Source: Sphingobacterium sp. lm-10
GTDB lineage: Bacteria > Bacteroidota > Bacteroidia > Sphingobacteriales > Sphingobacteriaceae
Assembly: GCF_023554555.1 (NCBI RefSeq)
Contig: NZ_JAMJWC010000001.1
Coordinates: forward strand, 1,736,001 to 1,800,000
Direction: 5' to 3'
Length of the DNA stretch: 64,000 nt
The notes beneath the pieces were generated by a model, which did not search any database, had not been told where the DNA came from, and saw only the letters and a program-made list of their open reading frames with translations. A program made the position numbers and the translations under genes. Positions 34,357-42,487 of this stretch are shown in pieces; positions within the stretch are counted from its first letter, which is position 1; the number at the start of each line of letters is the position of its first letter.

Positions 34357-34866
34357 ATGAATAAAAGAACTGTATTAAAAATCGAATCAGCCGTAAATAA
34401 AATTAACAATGGGAACTATGGAACCGAAGATCTAGAACTTTTACTCACTAACTTAAGATTTTATGTTGGTCATGACACATTTACAAGGGAGCTTGGTGAC
34501 TTTATAAACCACTCTGAGGGAAAAACAAAAGGTACTCTACATGATGCAATTGCATACATGTTTTATCGAATGTTATTCTTCACGAATTATCAAATGGAAG
34601 ATTCTCCTGCTTTATCAGAAGATACAATTTTTCCTTATTATTTCAAAAAATTTTTAACTCTTGCGTTAAAAAGGAGATCAATCTATGAAAATGTAAATTC
34701 AAAATTGGGAATAACTAGAGACCAAGCGTGTAATATCTTTAAGAAATTATTGCCTGATAATGTTCAAGGAAAACTAAATAAAGATTTTTGTACTTCAAAG
34801 AATCTGACTTTAGTGAGTGAGTGTATTGGTCTACTTGCCCCAGGTTCTGAAATTGATGCTGAGTAA
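34357..34866 (+). CDS. Hypothetical cargo protein, first part of a split frame
   Basis: 169 residues, helical, without membrane segment (YYFKKFLTLALKRRSIYEN and GITRDQACNIFKKLLPDN). It ends at a TAA at 34864-34866. The frame immediately beyond the stop stays open and leads in frame into the next gene (34918-35334). The two may be one ~325-residue protein interrupted by a single nonsense codon, or two genes with a 51-base spacer. No family is known. Confidence 0.55.
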   Translation: MNKRTVLKIESAVNKINNGNYGTEDLELLLTNLRFYVGHDTFTRELGDFINHSEGKTKGTLHDAIAYMFYRMLFFTNYQMEDSPALSEDTIFPYYFKKFLTLALKRRSIYENVNSKLGITRDQACNIFKKLLPDNVQGKLNKDFCTSKNLTLVSECIGLLAPGSEIDAE

Positions 34867-34917
34867 ATTGTAAGAGATTTTATTAAATCTATTGATTCAC
34901 TAAAGCATAAAATTGGA

Positions 34918-35334
34918 GTGACAATAAACGCCGAGACTCTTAACAAAGATAAACTAGTCTTACACGTATTGGATATACTAAATGCAAAAGACTTTGTTAT
35001 CGACAAAAAAATAGTTGGCCACTGTAAGTTACACCTCGAAAGATCAGAAATTAGGCAAGCTGATTTAGATACTTTGGATGATCGAGACATTGAAATTAAA
35101 AAGAAATGGTCCACGTTCGGTATAATTCAATTGAGTGGTGTTGTGGAAGTAGATGACCAAAAAGATTTAAGTGTAATGTTTACATTAATTACATCCGAAA
35201 TAGACTCCATGGCAGTTATAGATGACTCTTTAATATCAAAAACTATGGACAGTCAAGGGAAGGAAATTTTGAATTTGACAATTCCCGAAGTTTTTACAAT
35301 TAGTGAAGAAAGTAAAATTATAGACTATTACTAG
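34918..35334 (+). CDS. Hypothetical cargo protein, second part of a split frame
   Basis: 138 residues from a GTG. The 17 codons before it are in frame with the previous gene's stop at 34864. The text is beta-rich (IIQLSGVVEVDDQKDLSV). If the first stop is a mutation, this is the C-terminal domain of a larger protein. Independent translation would need the GTG, which has no obvious ribosome signal, though that is normal in this phylum. Confidence 0.5.
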   Translation: MTINAETLNKDKLVLHVLDILNAKDFVIDKKIVGHCKLHLERSEIRQADLDTLDDRDIEIKKKWSTFGIIQLSGVVEVDDQKDLSVMFTLITSEIDSMAVIDDSLISKTMDSQGKEILNLTIPEVFTISEESKIIDYY

Positions 35335-35379
35335 TGTTTAAAATCTGTATCTGTTCGAAATTTTGATTTGGCGTGTTTA

Positions 35380-35460
35380 TTATACCCACACCTCTCCAGT
35401 CAAATCCTCTTCGCGAATATTATCCATTGCATCCTGAATAATTAGCAGATGCTTTTCTAG
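35380..35460 (-). pseudogene. Remnant of the GEVW(V/I) coding repeat, copy 4
   Basis: The minus strand encodes EKHLLIIQDAMDNIREEDL followed by TGEVWV and stop. A TGA precedes it two codons upstream (35461-35463). The peptide is the diverged cousin of the remnants at 2682, 4662 and 6617. It is again next to a MACPF gene, which suggests that the same module moved into the prophage. Confidence 0.6.
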
Positions 35461-35582
35461 TCAAAATAATCTTAAACCGAAAATATCTATTATAAAAAGT
35501 TATGCCATACCCTTTGGTATCGTCATGTCGCGCACTTTATTAATGGAACTTGAAACTTTACAATACAAATCCTATTAAATGT

Positions 35583-35617
35583 AAAAACCTTTTCTAATTA
35601 AATTAGAAAAGGTTTTT
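35583..35617. terminator. Bidirectional terminator
   Basis: Seventeen-base complementary arms around 35600 (left arm begins AAAAACCTTTTCTAATT), with A/T runs at both ends. It can end the minus-strand MACPF gene and the plus-strand genes. Confidence 0.85.
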
Positions 35618-35637
35618 CAAGCAAAAAAAATTACTCG

Positions 35638-37077
35638 TTACATACTTGGGTATGCCCAAAACACTGTATCTTCTCGCCTCCAACCAGAATAGTATGTACC
35701 TTGTTCGAAAATATGATTATTCATATCAGGACTGAAGTGTGCATGGATCGGCACTGCACCTGTTGCAGATGCACGAGGTACATAAAAAATTATTCCTTCG
35801 TTGTCAAGATCGGGATACTTTAAGTGTGCTATCGGATCTGTATAATAAACATGTGAGAGCATTGTCCTTATAAAATATTTGTAAACAGGAATACTATTGG
35901 GGGCTGGGTAATTATACGCGTAAAAAGGAATATGTTCTTTTTGCCATACAGGATCATAGTCTCTAACGTTGGCTTGAGGATCGTAGATGTGATCCATCCA
36001 ACCAGAGAAGTAATATCTGTAGATCGGAATCTTATTCAGAGTAATTTTGGTTGAGTTATCATTTATATATTTTTCCAAGTAATCTCTTACCTGAGCCTTT
36101 TTTGTTGGGTCTGAAATAAACTCATATAGTGGGATCATTCCATTATCACCATACTCAATCAAGACCGCATTTTGAACATTTACCGTAGACTGCCAATCAT
36201 TAATATTTATTCTCTGAGGGGTTTTTCCATCCAATATGATTTCACCAATTAATCCTTTACTGCCGTCGCCGCCAATCGACCTGTAATTAATACGTTGTTC
36301 AGAGTTATACTTAGCTTCAGATGAATTATATGCATAATCAACATTGACGCTCCAAATTTTCGCTAACCCATTAAGTGCCAGTCCTGCTGCTACTGATTGA
36401 TTTTTATTTTGTGCTCTGGTCGCAGTTTTGTATCCCAAACTAAATTTAGCCCCCAAATGTATATGTGTTAATACGTGAGTACCATAAAATTCAACTAAAT
36501 CCTTAGGGGTATACCTTACAATATCTTGCTTAAATGTTTCACTTAAGAAATTATTTCTAAGTTCATCAGTTGTAGTAGCTAATCTTAAGGTTCTCATATA
36601 AATCCTTTTATTGGCACTCGCTAAAGAATTACTTCCATGATAGGCTGAACTACCACCAAATGAGGCATTAATCTCTGCTCTGAATAACTTCTTAATTCCA
36701 AACCCGCTATTTATACTTATTGACAATGAATCAGAATAGCTTTCGGCATTGTTAGCTATGATAAATCTGAAATCATCATCTACACCGACGTTATCTACAA
36801 ATCTAGATCTGTTATTAGCTACATATCTCGGCACATCGATGACTGCTAACTTAGCAGATAACCTATTTGCATAGTATCCAGTAGCATCATACCCGTGACC
36901 TATCAAATTCGTAGGTCCATTATCAGAAGCAGCCATAACACTTCTGCTGATTGTTGCCTTTCTTTTTTGGATTTCGCTCTGGTCTTGACCCTCGTTACCC
37001 AAGCCCTCAATTTCAGATACTGAACATCCAACAATGGTAATTAGGAGGGAAAACGCTCCGATGAATTTTAATTTCAT
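35638..37077 (-). CDS. MACPF-domain lipoprotein, prophage copy
   Basis: 479 residues with lipobox TIVGC (Cys18). The MACPF signature is YGTHVLTHIHLGA; the second Gly of the usual GG is Ala here. Upstream comes TPKDLVEF, as in copies 1 and 2. The C-terminal region (from about 345) has repeats IPIYRYY, DHIYDP, PFYAYNYPAP, VPKYFI-like and HIFEQG, comparable with the DUF5648-type repeats. Overall it is clearly related to, but well diverged from, the island copies. It lies in the cargo region between the early and late arms, with no HTH gene upstream. A pore-forming effector is inferred. Confidence 0.8.
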   Translation of the reverse strand: MKLKFIGAFSLLITIVGCSVSEIEGLGNEGQDQSEIQKRKATISRSVMAASDNGPTNLIGHGYDATGYYANRLSAKLAVIDVPRYVANNRSRFVDNVGVDDDFRFIIANNAESYSDSLSISINSGFGIKKLFRAEINASFGGSSAYHGSNSLASANKRIYMRTLRLATTTDELRNNFLSETFKQDIVRYTPKDLVEFYGTHVLTHIHLGAKFSLGYKTATRAQNKNQSVAAGLALNGLAKIWSVNVDYAYNSSEAKYNSEQRINYRSIGGDGSKGLIGEIILDGKTPQRININDWQSTVNVQNAVLIEYGDNGMIPLYEFISDPTKKAQVRDYLEKYINDNSTKITLNKIPIYRYYFSGWMDHIYDPQANVRDYDPVWQKEHIPFYAYNYPAPNSIPVYKYFIRTMLSHVYYTDPIAHLKYPDLDNEGIIFYVPRASATGAVPIHAHFSPDMNNHIFEQGTYYSGWRREDTVFWAYPSM

Positions 37078-37333
37078 TTTAGTTAGTTAAGTTGGGCAAA
37101 GCTACTTAATTTTACCAGTATAATTAAATTTAATTTAACATTTACTTTTGAAGCTACAATAACGATCGAATTGTTTAGACTTTAATAGTCTCTAAACAAT
37201 CCTAAAAAGATTTGTTAAAAAATTAGAATAAGAATTATATGCTTATAAAAATCCTTATTATAGGGACAATAATAACATAAGTGTAAATTCAGTTAATAAT
37301 TTTTGTAGTCAGACATTTACTAGTTTAAGAACT

Positions 37334-37686
37334 TTATTTAGTCTTCCTCTCAAACGAGGCATTATACTTTTCAAGCTTCTTAAGTACAGCCTGTAACCCT
37401 TCGCTTGCTCGCTTGACCCATTGCGCACGCTGACGAACTGCGGCCATTGGATTCATTGTCTTTAAATTGGGATTCGGCTTATCATGATCTAAACCCGAAT
37501 AGATCTTTTTCCAGTTATCAATGAATTCTAATGGAGTATAGAATTTACGGTCTGTCGAATCATATATCCAACAACCATTTACGTGTGCATTCTTATAGGT
37601 AGCAAAGATATGGCTAGGTACTTCAATCCTCTTTGGCTTTTCACGCCGCCATAATGGTATGAATTCAGGCTTTTCTGAGATATATT
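37334..37686 (-). pseudogene. C-terminal fragment of an unknown gene
   Basis: A frame open for about 117 codons on the minus strand, ending at TAA 37334, but with no start codon near its 5' end: a stop lies at once upstream. It reads EKPEFIPLWRREKPKRIEVP, then PSHIFATYKNAHVNGCWIY, then TPLEFIDNWKKIY and MNPMAAVRQRAQWVKRASEG. The composition and length suggest a real, truncated gene. I do not recognise the family. It is adjacent to two dyads, so it may have had its 5' end removed when the neighbouring operon arrived. Confidence 0.55.
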
Positions 37687-37695
37687 TTTACTCTC

Positions 37696-37780
37696 ATTAT
37701 TAGTAATAATAAATTCAAATTTGCGAAAATATTACTTTTAAGAATGTAAAATACGGCTATTTTACTAATATTTTTAGTAA
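37696..37780. promoter_or_regulatory. Two dyads upstream of the hypothetical operon
   Basis: ATTATTA-G-TAATAAT at 37696-37710 and TTACTAA (37762-37768) / TTAGTAA (37774-37780) with a 5-base spacer. Both contain a TTAGTAA-like core. The second lies 10 bases before the GTG at 37790. They look like operators for a repressor. Confidence 0.5.
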
Positions 37781-37789
37781 TATTGAGTC

Positions 37790-38269
37790 GTGGAAACGTT
37801 AACATTTACCTACCGAAATAAACAGATTTCCGCTAAAATGGAAATTATTCAGAAACACATGTCGTTCACAGAATATCATTTACACGGTAAAGACGGACAC
37901 CAATTATTTATTTTTCGACGCGAATCAAGTAAATGGAGATTTGTATATGGTAGTCTATTTGATGAGTTGCGCGAGTGCATTTTGGATGCACTTATACTTA
38001 GATTTCACGACGATGTCGTAAAGACCTTCATGTACAAAGGCGAAAGACAAATTGTAACCGTAAGTGAGGTCAAAGGTAATTCTGGCACCTGGAATGTAAT
38101 GATCAACAGATACTATATAGGTTTTGTCTCTCGCAATTTCGAATCTGGAGCATACTCATGGCATATCCATAATGAAGGTGGGTGGATACGTCCGCGACAC
38201 ATGGAATTGTTTATGGAGATGATCAAAGATGGTCGGATTAGGAATGAAGCAACAAAGCAAAACTATTAA
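37790..38269 (+). CDS. Hypothetical protein
   Basis: 159 residues from a GTG at 37790. Rich in aromatic residues and beta segments (WNVMINRYYIGFVSRNFESG, AYSWHIHNEGGWIRPRH). No motif is known. It starts a small plus-strand run with the next gene 13 bases on. The dyads upstream suggest regulation. Confidence 0.6.
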   Translation: METLTFTYRNKQISAKMEIIQKHMSFTEYHLHGKDGHQLFIFRRESSKWRFVYGSLFDELRECILDALILRFHDDVVKTFMYKGERQIVTVSEVKGNSGTWNVMINRYYIGFVSRNFESGAYSWHIHNEGGWIRPRHMELFMEMIKDGRIRNEATKQNY

Positions 38270-38281
38270 TCAACATACAAT

Positions 38282-38491
38282 ATGGAACATAAACCTGATC
38301 AGCTCTATGATGAGCTAATGAATAAAGAATATCCGGCGAACATTAGAATTAACTCCGCCACAGTAGTAATAGATGCGCAAGCATTTTTAATTGTTCAGTT
38401 TGATATGGTCAAAAGACATAAGGGCGATTTGAAAAGATGTGCTGCCTGGCAAAGGTTGAAGGAATTTAGGGAAGCAGTGAAGAAACTTTAA
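38282..38491 (+). CDS. Hypothetical small protein
   Basis: 69 residues, with an AFLIVQFDMVKRHKGDL segment and a charged end. It follows the previous gene by 12 bases. Nothing in it suggests a function. Confidence 0.5.
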   Translation: MEHKPDQLYDELMNKEYPANIRINSATVVIDAQAFLIVQFDMVKRHKGDLKRCAAWQRLKEFREAVKKL

Positions 38492-38545
38492 CACAACTTA
38501 TATAGCTGTTTGTTATTACAGAAATTGCAACCAGTTTCTAATAAT

Positions 38546-38851
38546 ATGTCATACGTAAAAAAAAGACCAGATATCTCTTTGGAAGAGTTTTTAAAGGAAG
38601 CAAAGAAAGTGAAAGCATTCAAAAGTAAAACTGGCAAAAGCTACGAAGTAGTAACTGTCGAGGGAAGCATGATGCATATTATTCGTGAGCACACAGGCAA
38701 ACCTTCGCCAATGAATCTTGAGGGAGTGTGGAATGCTTATCGTAAGCTAGACAACTTTACAACTAAGAATTTTGCACCATATGTTGTATCCCGCACTCAC
38801 TCACCTTCATTAGGTTTACTAATTCATTTAGGACTATTGGAAAGAAATTAG
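38546..38851 (+). CDS. Hypothetical protein
   Basis: 101 residues from the ATG at 38546 (a TTG at 38513-type extension is less likely). A basic N-terminus (KKRPDISLEEFLKEAKKVKAF) precedes a segment with HIIREHTGKPSPMNLEGVW. No family is recognised. It is the third gene of the small run and ends just before the decayed spanin copy. Confidence 0.5.
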   Translation: MSYVKKRPDISLEEFLKEAKKVKAFKSKTGKSYEVVTVEGSMMHIIREHTGKPSPMNLEGVWNAYRKLDNFTTKNFAPYVVSRTHSPSLGLLIHLGLLERN

Positions 38852-38865
38852 GGCAACCGTACATT

Positions 38866-39190
38866 GCTTTAATTCTCTTCCCAAAACCAAAACGTCGAAA
38901 CACGAAAGCCAATACTATAACAACCGCCCACCCTACACCTACCCACATGCCCCATATCCCCCAGAATGAGGGCTTGTTTTCATTTTCCTTCTACTCATCT
39001 CGCTTTTTACCCTTATCCTCTTCTTTGGCTACACTGTCCTTCTTCTGATCCAGAGACCGAGATATCTCCTCTACGATATTCCTAGCTTCATCCGTTTGGT
39101 ATTTTGGACCACACTATCTGCTTCAGTAGTGATAGTTCCATCTGGAGCAATTACTACAGGCGCACCTTTCCATGGCCCTTTTGTACTTCG
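38866..39190 (-). pseudogene. Decayed second u-spanin gene
   Basis: The minus strand, read with frameshifts, gives KGAPVVIAPDGTITTEADSV, then ARNIVEEI, LDQKKDSV, and KPSFWGIWGMWVGVG with VVIVLAFVFRRF. These match the intact gene at 41460 (KGAPVVIAPDGTITTEADSV, RNMVGEV, NQKKDSV, KPSFWAIWGMWIG). Frame changes and stops break it, and the N-terminal lipoprotein signal has no match. It shows that a second copy of the phage lysis region once lay here. Confidence 0.75.
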
Positions 39191-39391
39191 GTAGCAAGGT
39201 AGATCAAATTTCGACCCTATACAGCAAAAAGCTGGTCGGCCATCGAAAAGTAGAAGTTATAAACATCCTCAACACTGATACAAATGTACCACTAATTTAA
39301 GATGCGATATAAAGAAAAGCCCCTAACCATTGCTGGATAAGGGCAGAGTAAAAACTGCATATTTACTGTTACTACTATGTCTATTTAACTA

Positions 39392-39649
39392 TTATTTACT
39401 CATTTTGTTTTCCTGTCGAAGGACCATAGATAAAAATTCTTCTAAATTTTTTAAGTCCACACTAAAGGGACGTATTCCTATGAAATTTGCGGAGGGATAA
39501 GCAATTAAATCTACAGTCACTAACTCATCGTCAACGAATTCAGCAGCTTCAGAAATTGATTTCTTAATAATACTAATCTCCTCTGGTAAATAACGGTTGA
39601 TTAATACATCATTATCAATTAGATACTGGCTTTTCAAAAACATCTGCAA
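39392..39649 (-). CDS. Hypothetical small protein
   Basis: 85 residues, acidic, with YLPEEISIIKKSISEAAEFV. There is no known domain. It sits alone between the decayed spanin copy and the B-lectin gene. It is kept because the frame is clean and the flanks hold no better reading. Confidence 0.45.
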   Translation of the reverse strand: MQMFLKSQYLIDNDVLINRYLPEEISIIKKSISEAAEFVDDELVTVDLIAYPSANFIGIRPFSVDLKNLEEFLSMVLRQENKMSK

Positions 39650-40054
39650 AAATACAACTTATTTGCCTTCTACTTATCTATCGCTTTGAAATCTGTTTCG
39701 GGAGAGGTAAAACACTTACGACCTGGTAGATGTAGGGCAATTTTATGCGCTGGAGCTTGATAGTTGGTAGATCGCTATCAAAGGTAAAAACTAATATTAT
39801 TAGCAAATATAGATCAATTGTTTCCGCAAATGCAAAATCAAAATGTTAAATTTACTAGATTCAACTAAAACCAGATACGGGCTTAATATAGGAAACATAC
39901 ATTCAGAAGATTTTAATTTGGTTCGGAGATCAAGCTGGCCAAAAATAATAATTGGAGGTTTAGGAAACGACAAAAGCGACCCTCAACCTCCAATTTAATA
40001 TATCAACTATTTTGAAGATATATTTTGTTGTATTACCTGATGATATCTGTAACG
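39650..40054. other. Non-coding stretch before the B-lectin gene
   Basis: 405 bases without a gene I would support. A 51-codon frame (39843-39998) ends inside the hairpin described next and has no other support. The stretch is AT-rich and otherwise featureless to me. Confidence 0.5.
39950..39995 (-). terminator. Hairpin downstream of the B-lectin gene
   Basis: Eleven-base arms AATTGGAGGTT (39950-39960) and AACCTCCAATT (39985-39995) with a 24-base loop. On the minus strand the arm is followed by an AT-rich tail, so it could end the B-lectin operon. Confidence 0.5.
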
Positions 40055-41059
40055 CTACTTCATCTGACCAAAATGTGGAGATACAATACCATATGAATTA
40101 GTACTACGTATTACATTATAGTGATCAATTGTGTTATATCTTGGAAAGTATAGAACAAAATTACCATCATCTTGTAAAGCAAGAAAACCATATATCACAT
40201 TTTCAGAACGACCAGATCCCGTGGCGGTAGTTTGGCTTGACCAAATGGGAATCGTAAACCTACCAGTGCTATCACTTCGATAAACAACTATATTTCCATC
40301 CAATTGGAAAATGGCAGCGAATCTATCCCCCGGTCTCCTGTTTTTATCGTCAGAATTAGATGCCCATACAACTCTGCCTGTTGCAACTTCGGAAATTACT
40401 AAGTTTCCATCTAATTGCATAGTCATGGAAATTTTACCTCCGCTTGATCGAATCTGAGAATTCGTGTGGGAATTTAAAAAATGATTATCACTAGGCCTAA
40501 TAACTGTATATGTCGAAAGTTCCCTGCCATTGATTTGGACAAATTTACCTGGATTCATATTTGCCCAGGCTATAGGCTGGTTTATTAAAGATGGCGTAGG
40601 TGCGTCGGTAGTTGTTAAATAAGTCCTATCATTAACTACGATTGGATGATTGCTCCCATCTGGTTTTCTTTCAGTGTGTGTTAAAATTATTTTCCCCTTT
40701 TTTGATGATCCCAAGAACATCAAGTCCACTTCTATTAATTGTGATCTTATTCCCCAACTAAAATTAGCATCGCTTATTTTAATCTCACTTGATAAAGGGT
40801 ATCTTGATCCATTATCCATTTCCAGAAAAAATTGTGCTGTGCAATTGATGTTAGAAGTTCCTGAAAATTTTATAGCATGTAATCCTACTTTCATGTACTC
40901 TGCAAGATTATCGTTTTTCAAAGCAACTTTACCTTGATAAAAAATAGTAGTATTCCCAAGTTCATACTCTAAACCTGAAATGTTCCTTAATTGAGCGAAC
41001 GATCCGCTGATCGTTAGCAGCAATAATAATATACTTGATGTTATTTTAAATGACGACAT
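40055..41059 (-). CDS. Secreted B-lectin domain protein
   Basis: 334 residues with a signal peptide (residues 1-22, ISGSFAQ). The C-terminal half has three bulb-lectin repeats with the QxDxNxVxY-type core: MQLDGNLVISEVATG, FQLDGNIVVYRSDS and LQDDGNFVLYFPRY. Each also has a VWAS/IWSS-type segment. B-lectins bind mannose-type sugars; bacterial members include lectin-like bacteriocins such as LlpA. Here the N-terminal part is unknown. It lies 12 bases downstream of a small lipoprotein gene, so the two may form a pair. The cargo position between prophage arms is notable. Confidence 0.75.
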   Translation of the reverse strand: MSSFKITSSILLLLLTISGSFAQLRNISGLEYELGNTTIFYQGKVALKNDNLAEYMKVGLHAIKFSGTSNINCTAQFFLEMDNGSRYPLSSEIKISDANFSWGIRSQLIEVDLMFLGSSKKGKIILTHTERKPDGSNHPIVVNDRTYLTTTDAPTPSLINQPIAWANMNPGKFVQINGRELSTYTVIRPSDNHFLNSHTNSQIRSSGGKISMTMQLDGNLVISEVATGRVVWASNSDDKNRRPGDRFAAIFQLDGNIVVYRSDSTGRFTIPIWSSQTTATGSGRSENVIYGFLALQDDGNFVLYFPRYNTIDHYNVIRSTNSYGIVSPHFGQMK

Positions 41060-41071
41060 AATTTATTAGGA

Positions 41072-41344
41072 TTACTTAATGTTTAGGATTTGTTCAGGGG
41101 AATAAATAAAATTATAGTCGACATGAGTGAAATCGTTAGATTCAACGTTGAAAATAAGCTTATTTTCATTGACATTCAGAGCCTTACTCATTTCTCTCCG
41201 TATGGAATCTCTAGAATAAAAAGAACCCTTAATCTCTATTTTATCATTACTTGCAATATCATCATTTTCTGAATATTCTTTATTGCACGAAACTAATAAG
41301 ACGAAAAATAGTGGTGTTAATAACTTTAATAAATGTTTTTTCAT
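41072..41344 (-). CDS. Small lipoprotein upstream of the B-lectin gene
   Basis: 90 residues from the ATG at 41344; a longer start at 41383 would bury the signal peptide. Lipobox LLVSC with Cys20, then an acidic linker and an unknown C-terminal part (IEIKGSFYSRDSIRREM). It is transcribed just before the B-lectin gene. A membrane-bound partner or immunity function can be proposed, but only from the arrangement. Confidence 0.65.
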   Translation of the reverse strand: MKKHLLKLLTPLFFVLLVSCNKEYSENDDIASNDKIEIKGSFYSRDSIRREMSKALNVNENKLIFNVESNDFTHVDYNFIYSPEQILNIK

Positions 41345-41459
41345 TTGAATTTGGATAGTTTTTTTAAATTTTTGTGCAAACATAGGAAAAAATATGTGAA
41401 AAATATTTTTTGTGTGATTTTTACGAGGTTACACTATTAAAGAGTTGTAATAAACACTA

Positions 41460-41987
41460 TTAACTTCGTGGGATAGAATTACGAAACCTCCACATCGAAA
41501 ATCCAATTACAATAACCACCGCGCACGCTATCCCTATCCACATTCCCCAGATAGCCCAGAATGAAGGTTTGCTCTCGCTCATTTTCTCTTCCTTCCGCTG
41601 TTCCTGCTTCTTCCCTTCCTGCTCGACACTATCTTTTTTTTGATTGAGATCGCGCGCCACTTCACCAACCATATTCCGAGCTGCATCCGTTTGCCGTTTA
41701 GTATTCTGCACTACGCTATCCGCTTCGGTGGTTATGGTCCCGTCTGGCGCTATTACGACAGGCGCACCTTTGGATGGAAATACTTTTGTCTGGCCATCAC
41801 TGGAAGTCACCGTGCGTGCATTCTCCTCGATGCGCCCGGTCTCCTTTACCGTCAAATCAGTTTTCACCTGGACATCCTTGGTAGACTCAACTTTCTCCAA
41901 AGACTTTTCCGATCTCTTGGATTTCCGGAAGATGCCACAACTCGATAACACTAGGCAAGCCGACACGATTAATATTATCCTACTCAT
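41460..41987 (-). CDS. Predicted unimolecular spanin (lipoprotein with C-terminal TM)
   Basis: 175 residues: an N-terminal lipoprotein signal LSSC (Cys17), a charged and coiled middle region (about 20-140) and a C-terminal hydrophobic helix at about 145-168 (WAIWGMWIGIACAVVIVIGF). This layout of lipid anchor at one end and inner-membrane helix at the other is that of u-spanins, which fuse the two membranes in phage lysis. The gene is the last of the amidase/holin-like cluster, which supports the call. It overlaps the preceding gene by 4 bases. A decayed copy lies at 38866. Confidence 0.65.
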   Translation of the reverse strand: MSRIILIVSACLVLSSCGIFRKSKRSEKSLEKVESTKDVQVKTDLTVKETGRIEENARTVTSSDGQTKVFPSKGAPVVIAPDGTITTEADSVVQNTKRQTDAARNMVGEVARDLNQKKDSVEQEGKKQEQRKEEKMSESKPSFWAIWGMWIGIACAVVIVIGFSMWRFRNSIPRS

Positions 41988-42151
41988 AACTTTTCAATCT
42001 TAGTTGATACATCTGTTAATTTGATAGACAGCGAATCCAGTAATGGCACCAGCTCGTCGAGTGGCTGGGCAATGCTCTGCGTCGGTACAGGCCGGCTTTG
42101 CGGCTCATCGCCAACTGTGACGATGAGTACAATTAGAATTAACCATTTCAT
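41984..42151 (-). CDS. Small protein in the lysis cluster
   Basis: 55 residues: MKWLILIVLIVTVG, a short hydrophobic N-terminus, then QSRPVPTQSIAQPLDEL and a helical end. It overlaps the spanin start (ATGA) and its own ATG overlaps the stop of the previous gene. The N-terminus could be a signal anchor. Its place among lysis genes suggests a holin-like or accessory role, but it is too short to be sure. Confidence 0.6.
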   Translation of the reverse strand: MKWLILIVLIVTVGDEPQSRPVPTQSIAQPLDELVPLLDSLSIKLTDVSTKIEKL

Positions 42152-42477
42152 TTTTTAGCTCCTTTCTGTTGTTGAGCAACGCTATCCACCTTTACCGCTG
42201 CGCTATCTACTTTGATGGCCGCCTCCTTCACTTTGTCTACTGCAGGCGTTACTTGCTTGCGGACTTCCTCGATCATCTGCTTGTACAGCTTATCTTGCAT
42301 CTCTGTCATTTGCTTAGTGTGTGTATCACTACGATCGGTAACGTAGTAAAGAACATACCAGAATACAGACACGATGGTGATTAGTGCATACGTCACCGGA
42401 TGATTGACAACCTGCATGAAGGATGGCTTCTGCTTTCCCTGGTCCTGTTGCTTACAGCCTTGCTCTTCTTGTTTCAT
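42148..42477 (-). CDS. Holin-like membrane protein
   Basis: 109 residues. A polar N-terminus, one hydrophobic helix at about 28-46 (VTYALITIVSVFWYVLYYV) and a charged, heptad-like C-terminus (VRKQVTPAVDKVKEAAIKVD). A single TM in an amidase-to-spanin cluster fits a holin or pinholin-type protein, but no family signature is visible. It overlaps both neighbours slightly or abuts them. Confidence 0.5.
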   Translation of the reverse strand: MKQEEQGCKQQDQGKQKPSFMQVVNHPVTYALITIVSVFWYVLYYVTDRSDTHTKQMTEMQDKLYKQMIEEVRKQVTPAVDKVKEAAIKVDSAAVKVDSVAQQQKGAKK

Positions 42478-42487
42478 TACTCTTATG

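Noticed and set aside
39843..39998. 51-codon plus-strand frame in the gap before the B-lectin gene
   Set aside because: It ends inside a long hairpin, has no promoter and no recognisable product.
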